This document shows positions 1 through 8,387 of a DNA stretch of 64,000 nucleotides, in pieces; the first letter of the stretch is position 1; the number at the start of each line of letters is the position of its first letter. Source of the DNA: Competibacter sp963695105. Lineage in GTDB: Bacteria > Pseudomonadota > Gammaproteobacteria > Competibacterales > Competibacteraceae. The stretch is taken from NCBI GenBank assembly GCA_963695105.1, contig CAVOGC010000011.1, positions 1 to 64,000 on the forward strand. Direction: 5' to 3'. The notes beneath the pieces were generated by a model that was not told the DNA's origin, made no database searches, and worked only from the letters and a program-made list of their open reading frames with translations. A program made the position numbers and the translations under genes.

Positions 1-81
1 GAGATATTTCTTCATCTGGGTCAACCGTTCATTCGACGCGAGGGAAAAAGAGTCTTTAATCTTACTTGAACCCCGCCGCAT

Positions 82-170
82 CGTCGCCTCCCCAGGGAGG
101 CTTGGAGTCACCACGAATATGAATCGAACTTCACTCCCCTCCCCGCCTCCCCCCATCCAGGGAGAAAACG
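82..170. repeat. C/T-rich palindromic repeat before and inside the start of pgpA
   Basis: A perfect 6-bp inverted repeat (87-92 with 95-100, CCTCCC/GGGAGG) lies just upstream of pgpA. A second, similar stretch at about 131-165 lies within the first codons and gives a Pro-rich, atypical N-terminus. The two resemble the C/T-rich hairpin at 9072-9093 and the one at about 30014-30056. I infer a short dispersed repeat family. The first 80 bases of the window hold no recognisable gene. Confidence 0.4.
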
Positions 171-655
171 CCGTAAATCCCTGTGCTCGCGTTTTCCGCG
201 ATCCCGTCCATTTTCTCGCCCTCGGCTTTGGCTCCGGCTGCGCGCCCAAGGCTCCGGGCACTTTCGGCACGTTGGCGGCGATTCCGCTGTATCTACTGGC
301 GCAACCGCTGCCGCTGTGGGCTTATCTGTTGCTGACGACGCTTGGTTTCGTGGCGGGCGTCTGGATCTGCGACCGCGCCGCCCGCGATCTCGGCGTCCAC
401 GACCATCCCGCCATCGTTTGGGATGAAGTGGTCGGTTATTTCGCCACCATGATCGCCGCGCCAGCCGGTTGGTTGTGGATCGTGATTGGCTTCGTCCTGT
501 TCCGAGTGTTCGACATTCTCAAGCCGTGGCCGATCCGGCGGGCCGATCAGCGCATCGGTGGCGGCTTCGGCATCATGTTCGACGACCTGCTGGCGGCCGG
601 TTACGCCTGGCTGGTGTTGCAGGCGCTGGCTGGATTGTTCGCGGCCACCTCCTGA
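119..655 (+). CDS. pgpA: Phosphatidylglycerophosphatase A
   Basis: PgpA removes the phosphate from phosphatidylglycerol phosphate in the inner membrane to make phosphatidylglycerol. The 178-residue protein has the family pattern: FGSGCAPKAPGTFG near residue 37, an acidic WDEVVGY motif near residue 100, FDILKPWPI near 130 and a closing FDDLLAAGYAW helix, with several membrane segments between. The first 20 or so residues (SLPSPPPPIQGE) are unlike the family and overlap a repeat-like DNA stretch, so the native N-terminus may have been extended or replaced. No better start codon is seen downstream. The usual partner thiL is not in the window; it could lie just to the left. Confidence 0.9.
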   Translation: MNRTSLPSPPPPIQGENAVNPCARVFRDPVHFLALGFGSGCAPKAPGTFGTLAAIPLYLLAQPLPLWAYLLLTTLGFVAGVWICDRAARDLGVHDHPAIVWDEVVGYFATMIAAPAGWLWIVIGFVLFRVFDILKPWPIRRADQRIGGGFGIMFDDLLAAGYAWLVLQALAGLFAATS

Positions 656-689
656 GATACGGCAACAAGGCGGTCGTTCGATGGCGCGG

Positions 690-1091
690 TCAGCGCTGGA
701 CCGCGATGACGGTCAGGCTGGGGAAAAGGGTGAAGTCGGCGGGATTGGCGGTGAGCACGGCGAACCCATGCCGCAAGGCCGTGGCGGCAATCAGCGAATC
801 GAAGGCGCTCGCCGTGAGATTTTTGGGCAGCGCGGCGATCATGCCGGCATGAAGCCGCGCGGTTTCCAGATCGAACGCCAAGGCGGGGATCGCCGCCAGA
901 ATGCTTTCCACGAACGCGAGGCGTTTCAACCGGCGTTCGGCGGTATTGGCGCGATGGACGCCGACCAGCAGTTCCGAAGCGGTAATCGCGCTGAGATACA
1001 ATCCGCCGTGCGTCTCGTAATCGCCGAAGCGAAAACTGCCTGGCTGGCGTTCGGCCTGAAGCAGAACGTTGGTATCCAGAATCAATCCCAT
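690..1091 (-). CDS. PIN-domain toxin, VapC-like
   Basis: This 133-residue PIN-domain protein is probably an RNA-cutting toxin. The acidic site is intact: D6 in LDTN, E40 in ASELLVG, D98 in AFDSL, and the N116/D119 region in LTANPADF. PIN toxins of this kind cut tRNA or rRNA when not bound by antitoxin. Its start overlaps the last 10 nt of the antitoxin gene upstream on the same strand, so the two are probably translated together. The toxin family is clear; the RNA target cannot be read from the sequence. Confidence 0.88.
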   Translation of the reverse strand: MGLILDTNVLLQAERQPGSFRFGDYETHGGLYLSAITASELLVGVHRANTAERRLKRLAFVESILAAIPALAFDLETARLHAGMIAALPKNLTASAFDSLIAATALRHGFAVLTANPADFTLFPSLTVIAVQR

Positions 1092-1363
1092 GACCGTTCC
1101 GATCCGTCCAGTTGCGCCCTGGCCGCCCGAATATCCGCATCGAAGCAGGCGGCTTCCTCCATGTCCAGATGGGGAATGGCGTCGGCCAACAGACGATCCA
1201 GTTCGGAACCGGTGGGCGCGGTGGGCGCGGTGGCGGGTTCGATGCGCGCGATGCGTTCGCCGCCGCGCAGAATGACGAAGGATTGATGCTCGTAGCGCAC
1301 CCGATTCAACAATTCCGAGAAAGCCCGCGCGGCCTCGGTGGCGGTGATGGTCTGTACGGTCAT
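1082..1363 (-). CDS. Phd/YefM-type antitoxin
   Basis: A 93-residue protein with the Phd/YefM fold signature at its N-terminus: TITATEAARAFSELLNRV, then a FVILRGGERIARI strand pair. These proteins bind their own promoter through the N-terminal domain and block the toxin with the C-terminal tail, here an acidic segment ending in DGSERSWD. It overlaps the PIN toxin by 10 nt. The promoter should lie in the 150 nt between this gene and the divergent sulfhydrylase gene. The pairing of a Phd-like antitoxin with a PIN toxin is common. Confidence 0.85.
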   Translation of the reverse strand: MTVQTITATEAARAFSELLNRVRYEHQSFVILRGGERIARIEPATAPTAPTGSELDRLLADAIPHLDMEEAACFDADIRAARAQLDGSERSWD

Positions 1364-1516
1364 GCGTCTGCCCCTCCGCGAATCAGAAAATCTGATCAGT
1401 TATACTGTATCGAGCCAGCGCGCGGTTTGCCAGCCGCGCCGTCCTACTGGACATATCCCGATTCCCCCGTCCAGACTTTGCAGGTCCCTTCCCGACAACC
1501 GACGGAACCCGATCCA

Positions 1517-2791
1517 ATGAAAATCGAGACCATCGCCATCCACGGCGGCTACACGCCCGAAGCCACCACCAAGGCCGTCGCCGTTCCCATCTACCAGACC
1601 ACGTCCTACGCCTTCGACGACACCCAGCACGGCGCCGACCTGTTCGACCTGAAGGTGCCGGGCAACATCTACACCCGGATCATGAACCCCACCACCGCCG
1701 TGCTGGAGCAGCGGGTGGCGGCCATGGAGGGCGGGGTCGGCGCCCTGGGCCTGGCCTCCGGCATGGCGGCGATCACCGCCGGCATCATGACCATCACCGA
1801 AGCGGGCGACAACATCGTCACCACCAGCACGCTCTACGGCGGCACCTACAATCTGTTCGCCCACACCCTGCCGCGATTCGGCATCGAAGTGCGCTTCGCC
1901 GACTATCGCGACACCGAAGCGCTGGGCCGGCTGATTGACGACAAAACCAAGGTCGTGTTTTGCGAATCCATCGGCAACCCGGCGGCCAACGTGGTGGACT
2001 TCGGCGCGCTGGCGGCGGTCGCCCGCGCCCAGGGCGTGCCGCTGATGGTGGACAATACGGTGCCGACCCCCTATCTGTGCAGACCGTTCGAGCATGGCGC
2101 CGACATCGTGGTCCACGCCCTGACCAAGTACATGGGCGGGCACGGCACCAGCATCGGCGGCGTGCTGGTCGATTCGGGCCAGTTCCCGTGGGATCAGCAC
2201 AAGGCCCGCTTTCCCCGCCTGAACGAGCCCGATCCGTCCTATCACGGCGTGGTTTATACCGAAGCGCTGGGGCCGGCGGCCTATATCGGCCGGGCGCGAG
2301 TGGTGCCGCTGCGCAACATGGGCGCGGCGATTTCGCCGTTCAACAGCTTCCTGATCCTGCAAGGGATCGAGACCTTGCCGGTGCGGATGGACCGCCACTG
2401 CGAAAACGCGATCAAGGCGGCGGAATACCTGCGCGACCACCCGCAAGTGGTCTGGATCAAATACCCGGCGCTGGCGGATAGCCCGGAGAAACCGCTGGTG
2501 GATAAATACATGGGCGGGCGCGGCTCCAGCATTCTCAGCTTCGGCATCAAGGGCGGACGCGCGGCCGGCGCCAAGTTCATCGACGCGCTGCAACTGGTGA
2601 CCCGACTGGTCAACATCGGCGACGCCAAGTCGCTGGCCTGCCATCCGGCCACCACGACGCACCGCCAGTTGTCGCCGGCGGAGCTGGAAAAGGCCGGCGT
2701 GAGCGAGGATCTGGTGCGGCTGTCGATCGGCATCGAGCATATCGACGACATCCTCGCCGATCTGGAGCAGGCGCTGGCGGCGGCCAGGTAA
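1517..2791 (+). CDS. metY: O-acetylhomoserine sulfhydrylase (PLP enzyme)
   Basis: This enzyme makes homocysteine from O-acetylhomoserine and sulfide, or possibly uses O-succinylhomoserine. It is 424 residues long, with the Cys/Met-metabolism PLP fold: YTRIMNPTT near 52, the SGMAAITAGI loop near 81, MVDNTVPTPYLCRP near 177, the PLP lysine K204 in ALTKYMGGHG, and the C-terminal HPATTTHRQL signature. The reading frame is open far upstream (to 1112), but that part is antisense to the antitoxin gene. The ATG at 1517 gives the expected N-terminus MKIETIAIHGG. The frmA gene follows 40 nt later on the same strand. Confidence 0.9.
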   Translation: MKIETIAIHGGYTPEATTKAVAVPIYQTTSYAFDDTQHGADLFDLKVPGNIYTRIMNPTTAVLEQRVAAMEGGVGALGLASGMAAITAGIMTITEAGDNIVTTSTLYGGTYNLFAHTLPRFGIEVRFADYRDTEALGRLIDDKTKVVFCESIGNPAANVVDFGALAAVARAQGVPLMVDNTVPTPYLCRPFEHGADIVVHALTKYMGGHGTSIGGVLVDSGQFPWDQHKARFPRLNEPDPSYHGVVYTEALGPAAYIGRARVVPLRNMGAAISPFNSFLILQGIETLPVRMDRHCENAIKAAEYLRDHPQVVWIKYPALADSPEKPLVDKYMGGRGSSILSFGIKGGRAAGAKFIDALQLVTRLVNIGDAKSLACHPATTTHRQLSPAELEKAGVSEDLVRLSIGIEHIDDILADLEQALAAAR

Positions 2792-2831
2792 AGACGTCGT
2801 CATACCGAAAACCCTGAAGGAGATTGCCCCT

Positions 2832-3941
2832 ATGAAAGCGCGCGCCGCCGTGGCCTGGGAGCCGAAGAAACCGTTGGCCATCGAAGAAATCGACGTGGAA
2901 GGTCCCAGGGAAGGCGAGGTTCTGTTGAAAGTCGTGGCGACCGGCGTCTGCCACACCGACGCCTTCACCCTGTCCGGCGACGATCCAGAGGGCGCGTTTC
3001 CCTGCGTTCTGGGCCACGAAGGCGGCTGCGAGGTGGTCGAGTGCGGTCCCGGCGTCCAGGGGCTCAAGCCCGGCGACCACGTCATCCCGCTCTATATCCC
3101 GGAATGCGGCGAGTGCGAGTACTGCCGCTCCCCCAAGACCAACCTGTGCCAATCCATCGCCGCCACGGTGTGGACCGGCTATATGCCCGACCACACCCGC
3201 CGCTTTTCCCACAAGGGCACACCCTTGTTTCACTACATGGGCTGCTCGACCTTCGCCGAATACACGGTGGTACCGGAAATCGCCCTGGCCAAGATCAACC
3301 CGGCCGCGCCGCTGGACAAGGTCTGCCTGCTCGGTTGCGGCGTCACCACCGGCATCGGCGCGGTGCTCAACACCGCCAAGGTCGAGCCCGGCGCCACGGT
3401 CGCGGTGTTCGGTCTCGGCGGCATCGGCCTGTCGGTGATCCAGGGCGCGGTGATGGCGCGGGCGGGGCGGATCATCGCCATCGACCTCAATCCCGACAAA
3501 TTCGCCATGGCCACGGCCCTGGGCGCAACCGACACCCTCAACCCGACCGAACTCGGCGGCGACACGGTCGAGGCCATCAAGGAGATGACCAACGGCGGCG
3601 TCGACTATTCGTTCGAGTGCATCGGCAACGTCGAGGTGATGCGCCAGGCGCTGGAGTGCTGCCACATGGGCTGGGGCGTATCCACCATCATCGGCGTGGC
3701 CGGCGCCGGTCAGGAAATCCGCACCCGGCCGTTCCAACTGGTGACCGGTCGCACCTGGAAGGGCACCGCGTTCGGCGGCGTCAAGGGTCGCAGCCAGTTA
3801 CCCGGTTACGTGGACAACTACCTTCAGGGCAAGATCGAGCTGGATCGCATGGTGACCCACACCATGCCGCTGGAAGACATCAACACCGCTTTCGATCTGA
3901 TGCACGAAGGAAAAAGCATCCGTTCGGTCATCATCTTCTAG
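2832..3941 (+). CDS. frmA: S-(hydroxymethyl)glutathione dehydrogenase (class III alcohol dehydrogenase)
   Basis: This enzyme oxidises the spontaneous adduct of formaldehyde and glutathione to S-formylglutathione using NAD+. It has 369 residues. Catalytic zinc ligands are C40 (TGVCHTD) and H62 (GHEGG); structural zinc ligands are C92, C95, C98 and C106. The Rossmann motif GLGGIGLS lies near residue 196. A strong Shine-Dalgarno (AAGGAG) precedes the ATG. The next gene, 13 nt downstream, encodes the following enzyme of the pathway. The adjacent sulfhydrylase gene may reflect a shared need for reduced sulfur and glutathione, which is inference. Confidence 0.95.
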   Translation: MKARAAVAWEPKKPLAIEEIDVEGPREGEVLLKVVATGVCHTDAFTLSGDDPEGAFPCVLGHEGGCEVVECGPGVQGLKPGDHVIPLYIPECGECEYCRSPKTNLCQSIAATVWTGYMPDHTRRFSHKGTPLFHYMGCSTFAEYTVVPEIALAKINPAAPLDKVCLLGCGVTTGIGAVLNTAKVEPGATVAVFGLGGIGLSVIQGAVMARAGRIIAIDLNPDKFAMATALGATDTLNPTELGGDTVEAIKEMTNGGVDYSFECIGNVEVMRQALECCHMGWGVSTIIGVAGAGQEIRTRPFQLVTGRTWKGTAFGGVKGRSQLPGYVDNYLQGKIELDRMVTHTMPLEDINTAFDLMHEGKSIRSVIIF

Positions 3942-3954
3942 GGGGTTCGCGTCG

Positions 3955-4791
3955 GTGGAGCATATCGAATCGATCAAGGAATTCGGCGGCTGGCTGAACC
4001 GCTACCGCCACCGTTCGTCGGCCTGCGGCTGCGACATGACCTTTTCCGTCTATCTGCCCCCCCAGGCGGAGACGGAAAAGGTCCCGGCGGTCTACTGGCT
4101 GTCCGGCCTGACCTGCACCGACGACAACTTCCGGGTGAAAGCCGGGGCGCAGCGCTACGCGGCGGAACTGGGGCTGGCGCTGGTTATCCCCGACACCAGC
4201 CCGCGCGGCCCGGACGTACCGGATGTCCCCGAACGCTACGATCTCGGTCAGGGCGCCGGCTTTTATCTCAACGCCACCGCGGCGCCGTGGGCGCGATACT
4301 ATCGCATGTACGATTATGTGACCCACGAGCTGCCAGCGCTGGTCGAGGCGGAACTGCCCCTCGCCGCCGCCCGCTCCATCACCGGGCACTCGATGGGCGG
4401 CCACGGCGCGCTGATCTGCGCGCTGCGGGAGCCGGGGTTTTACCGTTCCGTTTCCGCCTTCGCGCCGATTTGCCATCCGATGGCCTGTGGCTGGGGTCAG
4501 GGCTGCTTCAAAACCTATCTGGGCCACAACCGCGAGGACTGGGCCGCTTACGATGCGACCCGCCTGATCGAAGCGGGAGCGGCGGCCATTCCCCTGCTCA
4601 TCGATCAGGGCAGCGCCGATGAATTCCTGACCGGGCAATTGCATCCCCTGTCACTTGAACGGGTCTGCGCCGCTCGCGGCTTTCCGCTCACCTTGCGATG
4701 GCAAGAAGGCTACGATCACAGCTACCACTTCATCGCGACTTTCATCGGCGAGCATCTCGCCTACCACGCCAGGGCGTTGCGGGACGACTAA
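3955..4791 (+). CDS. frmB: S-formylglutathione hydrolase
   Basis: It hydrolyses S-formylglutathione to formate and free glutathione, the second step of formaldehyde removal. The 278-residue protein is an esterase-D-type alpha/beta hydrolase. The nucleophile is S146 in GHSMGGHGA, with an acid in DQGSADEF and a histidine in YDHSYHF near the C-terminus. The CTDDNF loop and the GYDHSYHFI ending match the family. It starts with GTG 13 nt after frmA, which makes a two-gene operon very likely. No FrmR-type repressor gene is seen nearby. Confidence 0.94.
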   Translation: MEHIESIKEFGGWLNRYRHRSSACGCDMTFSVYLPPQAETEKVPAVYWLSGLTCTDDNFRVKAGAQRYAAELGLALVIPDTSPRGPDVPDVPERYDLGQGAGFYLNATAAPWARYYRMYDYVTHELPALVEAELPLAAARSITGHSMGGHGALICALREPGFYRSVSAFAPICHPMACGWGQGCFKTYLGHNREDWAAYDATRLIEAGAAAIPLLIDQGSADEFLTGQLHPLSLERVCAARGFPLTLRWQEGYDHSYHFIATFIGEHLAYHARALRDD

Positions 4792-4823
4792 CTCTCCGCT
4801 CGCCCCATCCACAGAGGTTTTTC

Positions 4824-5417
4824 GTGAAACGGGATCTGCTGAAGCAGTTGCAAAGCCTGCTGCGGGGCGAACTGAGCCGTACTCGCCGCCGCCGGAATCG
4901 TTCGCCATGGGCGATCGGCGGGCTGGTGATCGCCATCGCCGCCATCAGTTATTTTCTGCACGAACCCAAGGCGCCGCCTTCGGCGATTCCCAAGGGCGCG
5001 GAATTGACCTGCGCCGTCAAATCGGTTTACGACGGCGACACCCTGACCGCCAGTTGCCCGGAGGGCGAGGTCAAGGTGCGGATGTTCGGCATCGACACCC
5101 CGGAGATGGGCCAGGAGCCGTGGGGCGCCCGGTCGCGCGATGTGCTGCGCGGGCTGCTGCCCCGCCGCGACAAGATCACCCTGCGAGTGCGGGATCAGGA
5201 CCGCTACGGCCGGACGGTCGCCCAGGTGTTTGTCGGGCAAAACGATATCGGTTTGGAGATGGTTCGGCAGGGGCGGGCCGCCGTTTACGAGCAGTACAAC
5301 GATTCGGCGGCCTACCGGCAGGCCCAGACCGAGGCGAAGCGGGACCGGCGCGGCATCTGGGAAAAATCCGGCAGCCAGCAGGACCCGGCCGCCTGGCGGC
5401 GGTTGAACCCGCGCTAA
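4824..5417 (+). CDS. Membrane-anchored thermonuclease-family nuclease
   Basis: A 197-residue protein with one N-terminal membrane segment (about residues 29-45, WAIGGLVIAIAAISYF) followed by a staphylococcal-nuclease domain. The family signature is present: VYDGDTLTA (calcium-binding aspartates), VRMFGIDTPE, and YGRTVAQVF with its arginine. The nuclease domain should therefore face the periplasm. The GTG at 4824 is chosen because the longer frame would run into frmB. Its role is unknown; scavenging of DNA or RNA is only a guess. It lies between the formaldehyde genes and the Mla-type cassette, all co-directional. Confidence 0.82.
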   Translation: MKRDLLKQLQSLLRGELSRTRRRRNRSPWAIGGLVIAIAAISYFLHEPKAPPSAIPKGAELTCAVKSVYDGDTLTASCPEGEVKVRMFGIDTPEMGQEPWGARSRDVLRGLLPRRDKITLRVRDQDRYGRTVAQVFVGQNDIGLEMVRQGRAAVYEQYNDSAAYRQAQTEAKRDRRGIWEKSGSQQDPAAWRRLNPR

Positions 5418-5441
5418 ACCGGCCGTGAACGGTGATCTCGC

Positions 5442-6593
5442 ATGATGACGGCATCCGCGCCGGTTCCGCCCACCAGCGGCGATATCGCCGTCGTCCGCCG
5501 CGACCAGGGCCGCTACCGCTGCGAGGGCCGCTGGACCCTGGCCGGCATCGAGGCGCTCGACGCGCAACTGCAAGGCATCCGCTGGGCGACTGGCGCGCTG
5601 CAACTGGACGGCTCCGGCATCCGGGCCATCGACACCACCGGCGCGCTGCAACTGCTCAATCTGGTCGCCGCGCTGGAGCGGGACGGCCGCCGAGTGCAAT
5701 TGGTTGGCTTGCACGAAGAGCACCGGGAGCTGTTGGATCTGGTGCGGGAGCGCCGCGCCACCGCCGGAGAACCGCCGCCGCCGGCCGCGCCGCAGCCCCG
5801 GCTGGAACGGCTGGGCCGCTGGGTCTGGCATCATCTCAGGCGCGGCGGCGATTTTCTGGCCTTCGTCGGCGAGGCGGCGTTGGCGCTGGGTCAGCTGCTA
5901 TGGCGCCCCAGGCGGTTTCGCTGGCGGGCGCTGTTCGGCAACATCGAAACCGCCGGCGTCCATGCTCTGCCCATTATCGCGCTGCTGGCCTTCATGATGG
6001 GTGTCGTTATCGCCTATCAGGGCGGCCGACAACTGGAATTTTACGGCGCCAACATTTTCATCGTTGAACTGGTCTCGCTGACCATGTTGCGCGAGTTGGC
6101 GCCGCTGATCACCGCCATCATCGTCGCCGGCCGCACCGGTTCGTCCTACACCGCTCAGATCGGCACCATGCAGATCACCGAGGAGGTGGACGCGCTGCGC
6201 ACCATCGGCATCCCGCCCATGAATCTGCTGGTGCTGCCCAAACTGTTGGCGCTGGTGGTCGCCCTGCCCTTACTGACGCTATTCGCGGACGCGCTGAGCG
6301 TGCTCGGCGGCATGGTCATGGCGCGGACCATGCTGGATGTGAGCTACGGCGATTTCCTCGACCGATTCCCGCAAGTGGTGACGCTGACCTCGTTCCTGAT
6401 CGGAATCGGCAAGGCGCCGGTGTTCGCCGCCATCATCGCCCTGGTGGGTTGCTATCAGGGCTTTCAGGTGCGCGGCGGGGCCGACAGCGTCGGCCGACAG
6501 ACCACGGTCAGCGTGGTGCAGTCGATTTTTCTGGTGATCGCCGCCGACGCCCTGTTCTCGGTGGTACTGGGCAGCATCGGATTATGGCGTTGA
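5442..6593 (+). CDS. mlaE: MlaE-type ABC permease with fused STAS domain
   Basis: This 383-residue protein has an N-terminal STAS domain (about residues 15-110, with LDGSGIRAIDTTGALQLL) fused to an MlaE-type permease from about residue 140. The permease part has the hallmark AYQGGRQLEFYGANIF, LRELAPLITAIIVAGRTG and EEVDALRTIG motifs. In E. coli Mla the STAS protein (MlaB) is separate; fused forms are common elsewhere. The permease moves lipids between the inner membrane and the cell envelope together with the ATPase and MCE protein that follow. Its stop overlaps the ATPase start by 10 nt. Confidence 0.92.
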   Translation: MMTASAPVPPTSGDIAVVRRDQGRYRCEGRWTLAGIEALDAQLQGIRWATGALQLDGSGIRAIDTTGALQLLNLVAALERDGRRVQLVGLHEEHRELLDLVRERRATAGEPPPPAAPQPRLERLGRWVWHHLRRGGDFLAFVGEAALALGQLLWRPRRFRWRALFGNIETAGVHALPIIALLAFMMGVVIAYQGGRQLEFYGANIFIVELVSLTMLRELAPLITAIIVAGRTGSSYTAQIGTMQITEEVDALRTIGIPPMNLLVLPKLLALVVALPLLTLFADALSVLGGMVMARTMLDVSYGDFLDRFPQVVTLTSFLIGIGKAPVFAAIIALVGCYQGFQVRGGADSVGRQTTVSVVQSIFLVIAADALFSVVLGSIGLWR

Positions 6594-7378
6594 GCGGGGG
6601 TCCAGCGGAGAACGTGGTCGAAATCCGCGACCTGCGCACCCGCTTCGGCGAGACAGTCGTTCACGATCACCTGGATCTCGCTATTCCTCGGGGCGAAGTG
6701 GTAGCCCTGGTCGGCGGCAGCGGCTCCGGCAAGACCACCCTGGTACGGGCGGTGATCATGCTGCTGAAGCCGGCGGCGGGCTCTATCAAACTGTTTGGAG
6801 AAGAGATCGTCGGGATTGGCGACGGCCCGGCATTCCGGCTGCGGCGGCGTTTCGGCATGTTGTTCCAGCAGGGGGCACTGTTCGGCTCGCTCACGGTGCG
6901 GGAGAATGTGGCGGTGCCGCTGAGCGAACATACTCGACTGTCGGCCCGACGGATCGCGGAAATCGCCGATCTCAAGATCGCGCTGGCGGGTCTGCCAGCC
7001 GACGCCGGCAACAAGCTGCCGCGCGAGCTGAGCGGCGGTATGCTCAAGCGCGCGGCCCTGGCGCGGGCGCTGGCGCTGGACCCGGCGCTGCTGTTTCTGG
7101 ACGAACCGACCTCCGGTCTCGATCCGGTCAGCGCCGGCGCCTTCGACGAACTGGTGGTGCAGCTCAAGGAATCGCTGGGGCTGACGGTGGTCATGGTGAC
7201 CCACGACCTGGATTCGCTGTGGCACGCCACCGACCGGGTGGCGTTTCTAGGCGAGAAACGGGTGATCGGCTACGCGCCGATGGCGGAGTTGGTGCAAGCC
7301 GAACATCCGTTGATCCGGGCCTATTTCGAGGGACCGCGCGGCCGCGCGGCGCGGGGACAAGCGTGTACAGCAAAGTGA
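6584..7378 (+). CDS. mlaF: MlaF-type ABC ATPase
   Basis: ATP-binding subunit of the MCE lipid transporter, 264 residues. It shows Walker A GGSGSGKTT, Q-loop LFQQGALFGSLTV, signature LSGGMLKR and Walker B LLFLDEPTSGLDP, then the switch histidine in VTHDLDS. The ATG at 6584 gives a normal MlaF N-terminus; the frame upstream overlaps the permease. The gene overlaps the permease gene at one end and the MCE gene at the other (GTG at 7363), so the three are translationally coupled. Confidence 0.93.
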   Translation: MALSGGPAENVVEIRDLRTRFGETVVHDHLDLAIPRGEVVALVGGSGSGKTTLVRAVIMLLKPAAGSIKLFGEEIVGIGDGPAFRLRRRFGMLFQQGALFGSLTVRENVAVPLSEHTRLSARRIAEIADLKIALAGLPADAGNKLPRELSGGMLKRAALARALALDPALLFLDEPTSGLDPVSAGAFDELVVQLKESLGLTVVMVTHDLDSLWHATDRVAFLGEKRVIGYAPMAELVQAEHPLIRAYFEGPRGRAARGQACTAK

Positions 7379-8349
7379 ATTACGCTCTGGTGGGCCTATT
7401 CGTCGTCCTGTTTGGCGTGGCGGCGGTGGGCGTGTCGCTCTGGCTGACCATCGGGGTCGAGAACAAGACCTACGACCGCTATCGGGTGTATTTCCACGAA
7501 TCGGTGGCCGGCCTGAGCCTCAAGGCGGCGGTCCGCTATCGTGGTGTTCAGATCGGACAGGTGGAATCCATCCGGTTGGATCCCAGCAACCCCGATCAGG
7601 TGGACGTGGTGCTGAACATCGAACGCGGCACACCGATTCGCCGCGACACCATCGCCACCCTGTCCAAGCAGGGGCTGACCGGGGTGGCGTCGGTGGAACT
7701 GAGCGGCGGCGGTCAGTCGCTGCCCCTGGAAAAGCAACCGGGGCAGAAACTGCCGGTAATTCAGGCCGGGCCGTCGCTGGTGGCCCGCCTGGATGATGCG
7801 TTCAACAACATCATCACCAATGTGGATAATCTGTCGCGGCGCTTCGAGCGCTTGCTGGGCGATCAGAATCAAACCGCATTGGCCCAGACCCTGCAAAATC
7901 TCAGCACGATCACCGGCGCAGTGGCCGACCGTTCCGACCGCATCCGCCAGACCCTGGACCATGTGGAAGCTTTCACCGGCACACTGGCGGAACGCGCGGT
8001 GCAATTAGGCAAGGCACTGGATCAACTGACGACGATGTTGCAGGGAACCGGCGACCTAAGCGCGCAGCTTCGGGCAACCCTGAGCGACTTTCGCGCGGGC
8101 GCCCAGTCGGTGCGTCGGACGGCGGACACCTTCAACCGAACCAGCCGGGACTTGAGCGGCCTGGCCGAGGTCGGGCAACGGGAATTGCGACAATTGGGGC
8201 AAAATACCGTGCCGGAATTCAATAACCTGCTGGTGGAAGCCAACGAACTGATGGTGGTCCTGCGGCGGCTGGCCGAGTTGCTGGAGCAGAACCCGCGCGC
8301 CCTGGTGGTGGGCAAGCCCATTGGCCGACCGGGACCTGGGGAGGAGTAG
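7363..8349 (+). CDS. MCE-domain lipid-transport protein, MlaD-like
   Basis: A 328-residue protein with an N-terminal membrane anchor (about residues 7-28, ALVGLFVVLFGVAAVGVSLW), one MCE domain (about 40-120; VRYRGVQIGQVESIRL, then IATLSKQGLTGVASVEL), and a long helical C-terminal tail. MCE proteins form hexameric rings that carry lipids across the periplasm. The GTG at 7363 is used because the frame upstream lies inside the ATPase gene. It is much longer than E. coli MlaD (about 180 residues) and closer to the MCE proteins paired with an auxiliary lipoprotein, as here. Confidence 0.9.
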   Translation: MYSKVNYALVGLFVVLFGVAAVGVSLWLTIGVENKTYDRYRVYFHESVAGLSLKAAVRYRGVQIGQVESIRLDPSNPDQVDVVLNIERGTPIRRDTIATLSKQGLTGVASVELSGGGQSLPLEKQPGQKLPVIQAGPSLVARLDDAFNNIITNVDNLSRRFERLLGDQNQTALAQTLQNLSTITGAVADRSDRIRQTLDHVEAFTGTLAERAVQLGKALDQLTTMLQGTGDLSAQLRATLSDFRAGAQSVRRTADTFNRTSRDLSGLAEVGQRELRQLGQNTVPEFNNLLVEANELMVVLRRLAELLEQNPRALVVGKPIGRPGPGEE

Positions 8350-8387
8350 CTTGGGGGCTGAAGGCTAAATGTTGGAAGGGAAAGTAT

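Noticed and set aside
1400..3085. A 561-codon frame opposite metY and frmA
   Set aside because: It spans two real genes in antisense and shows only low-complexity His/Arg/Gln-rich sequence.
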